A program made the translations under genes and the position numbers. Of a DNA stretch of 33,991 nt, positions 33,799 to 33,991 are shown in pieces. Location of the stretch: the NCBI GenBank assembly GCA_964496595.1, contig CAZCAI010000031.1, forward strand, positions 1 to 33,991, given 5' to 3'. This DNA comes from JAAAOZ01 sp964496595 (lineage in GTDB: Bacteria; Chloroflexota; Anaerolineae; B4-G1; SLSP01). Position 1 is the stretch's first letter. Each line of letters begins with the position of its first letter. The notes beneath the pieces are model-generated. The model ran no database searches. It was given only the letters and a program-made list of their open reading frames with translations, and had not been told where the DNA came from.

Positions 33799-33991
33799 CA
33801 AATTCCTCCTGGGGATCGCTATAGATCAAGATTTCATCGCAGATACACAAAGAGCACGGAGGTTGTTGCGCTTCCATTCTCCGTGCCCTCCGTCTCTCAT
33901 AGAACAAACAGCTTTTTCGGGATGGTTCATTTTCCGGGATAATTAGGTTTACACTCTGTCAGCGACTAAAGTCCCTTCGAGAGGCGCTGCG
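33799..33991. other. lacZ upstream region with a CACGGAG inverted repeat
   Basis: No gene is seen to the right edge. GCACGGAG (near 33854) and CTCCGTGC (near 33880) form an inverted pair within word-like repeats of the type found at 6.7 kb. The lacZ promoter should lie here on the minus strand; I could not assign it with confidence. Confidence 0.4.

Overview
The window is GC-rich (codons mostly end in G or C) and gene-dense. A run of exactly 100 N at 19632-19731 marks it as scaffolded, probably from a metagenome-assembled genome. The gene content suggests an uncultured Chloroflexota bacterium, perhaps near Anaerolineae: a compact GyrB, a Streptomyces-type xylose isomerase, a short-form S-adenosylhomocysteinase, a heliorhodopsin, a SUFU-domain protein, BrnTA and UPF0175-like genes, and many palindromic intergenic repeats. 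This placement is inference from gene families; no rRNA is present to confirm it.

Layout. 1-5.4 kb (+ strand): a MITE-like palindrome, a membrane protein, gyrB, an orphan antitoxin-like gene, and xylA with its own promoter and terminator. 5.4-18.2 kb (- strand): a long run holding two alpha/alpha-toroid proteins, an AlkX/YcaQ-like winged-helix protein, an ICMT-like methyltransferase, a transglutaminase-like protein, DUF5680 and DUF3795 proteins, a cysteine-rich membrane protein, a GyrI-like protein, uvrA, trmO, and an overlapping GyrI-like/AraC regulator pair. 18.4-21.3 kb: a SEC-C protein (+), the assembly gap, then a WYL regulator and a kynurenine-formamidase-like cyclase (-). 21.3-25.8 kb (+): tyrS with an elaborate leader, a SUFU protein, ahcY, and a convergent tRNA-Glu. 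25.8-26.5 kb: a non-coding repeat cluster with a second MITE copy nested inside a larger inverted-repeat element. 26.5-33.8 kb (-): HIT protein, heliorhodopsin, CPBP protease, small antitoxin-like genes, brnTA, and a GH2 beta-galactosidase.

The most interesting signal is the tyrS leader at 21490-21782. A sigma70-like promoter is followed by a Shine-Dalgarno and a 34-codon reading frame carrying three consecutive Tyr codons. Next come a hairpin directly after those codons, a 13-bp antiterminator pairing, and a perfect intrinsic terminator ahead of the tyrS ribosome-binding site. This has the logic of ribosome-mediated (trp/phe-type) attenuation, where many bacteria instead use a T-box to control tyrS; I see no T-box motif.

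Other points of note are the heliorhodopsin gene and a near-identical 34-bp promoter module. That module is present upstream of heliorhodopsin, a CopG-type antitoxin gene and brnT, which suggests either shared regulation or a mobile promoter-bearing repeat.
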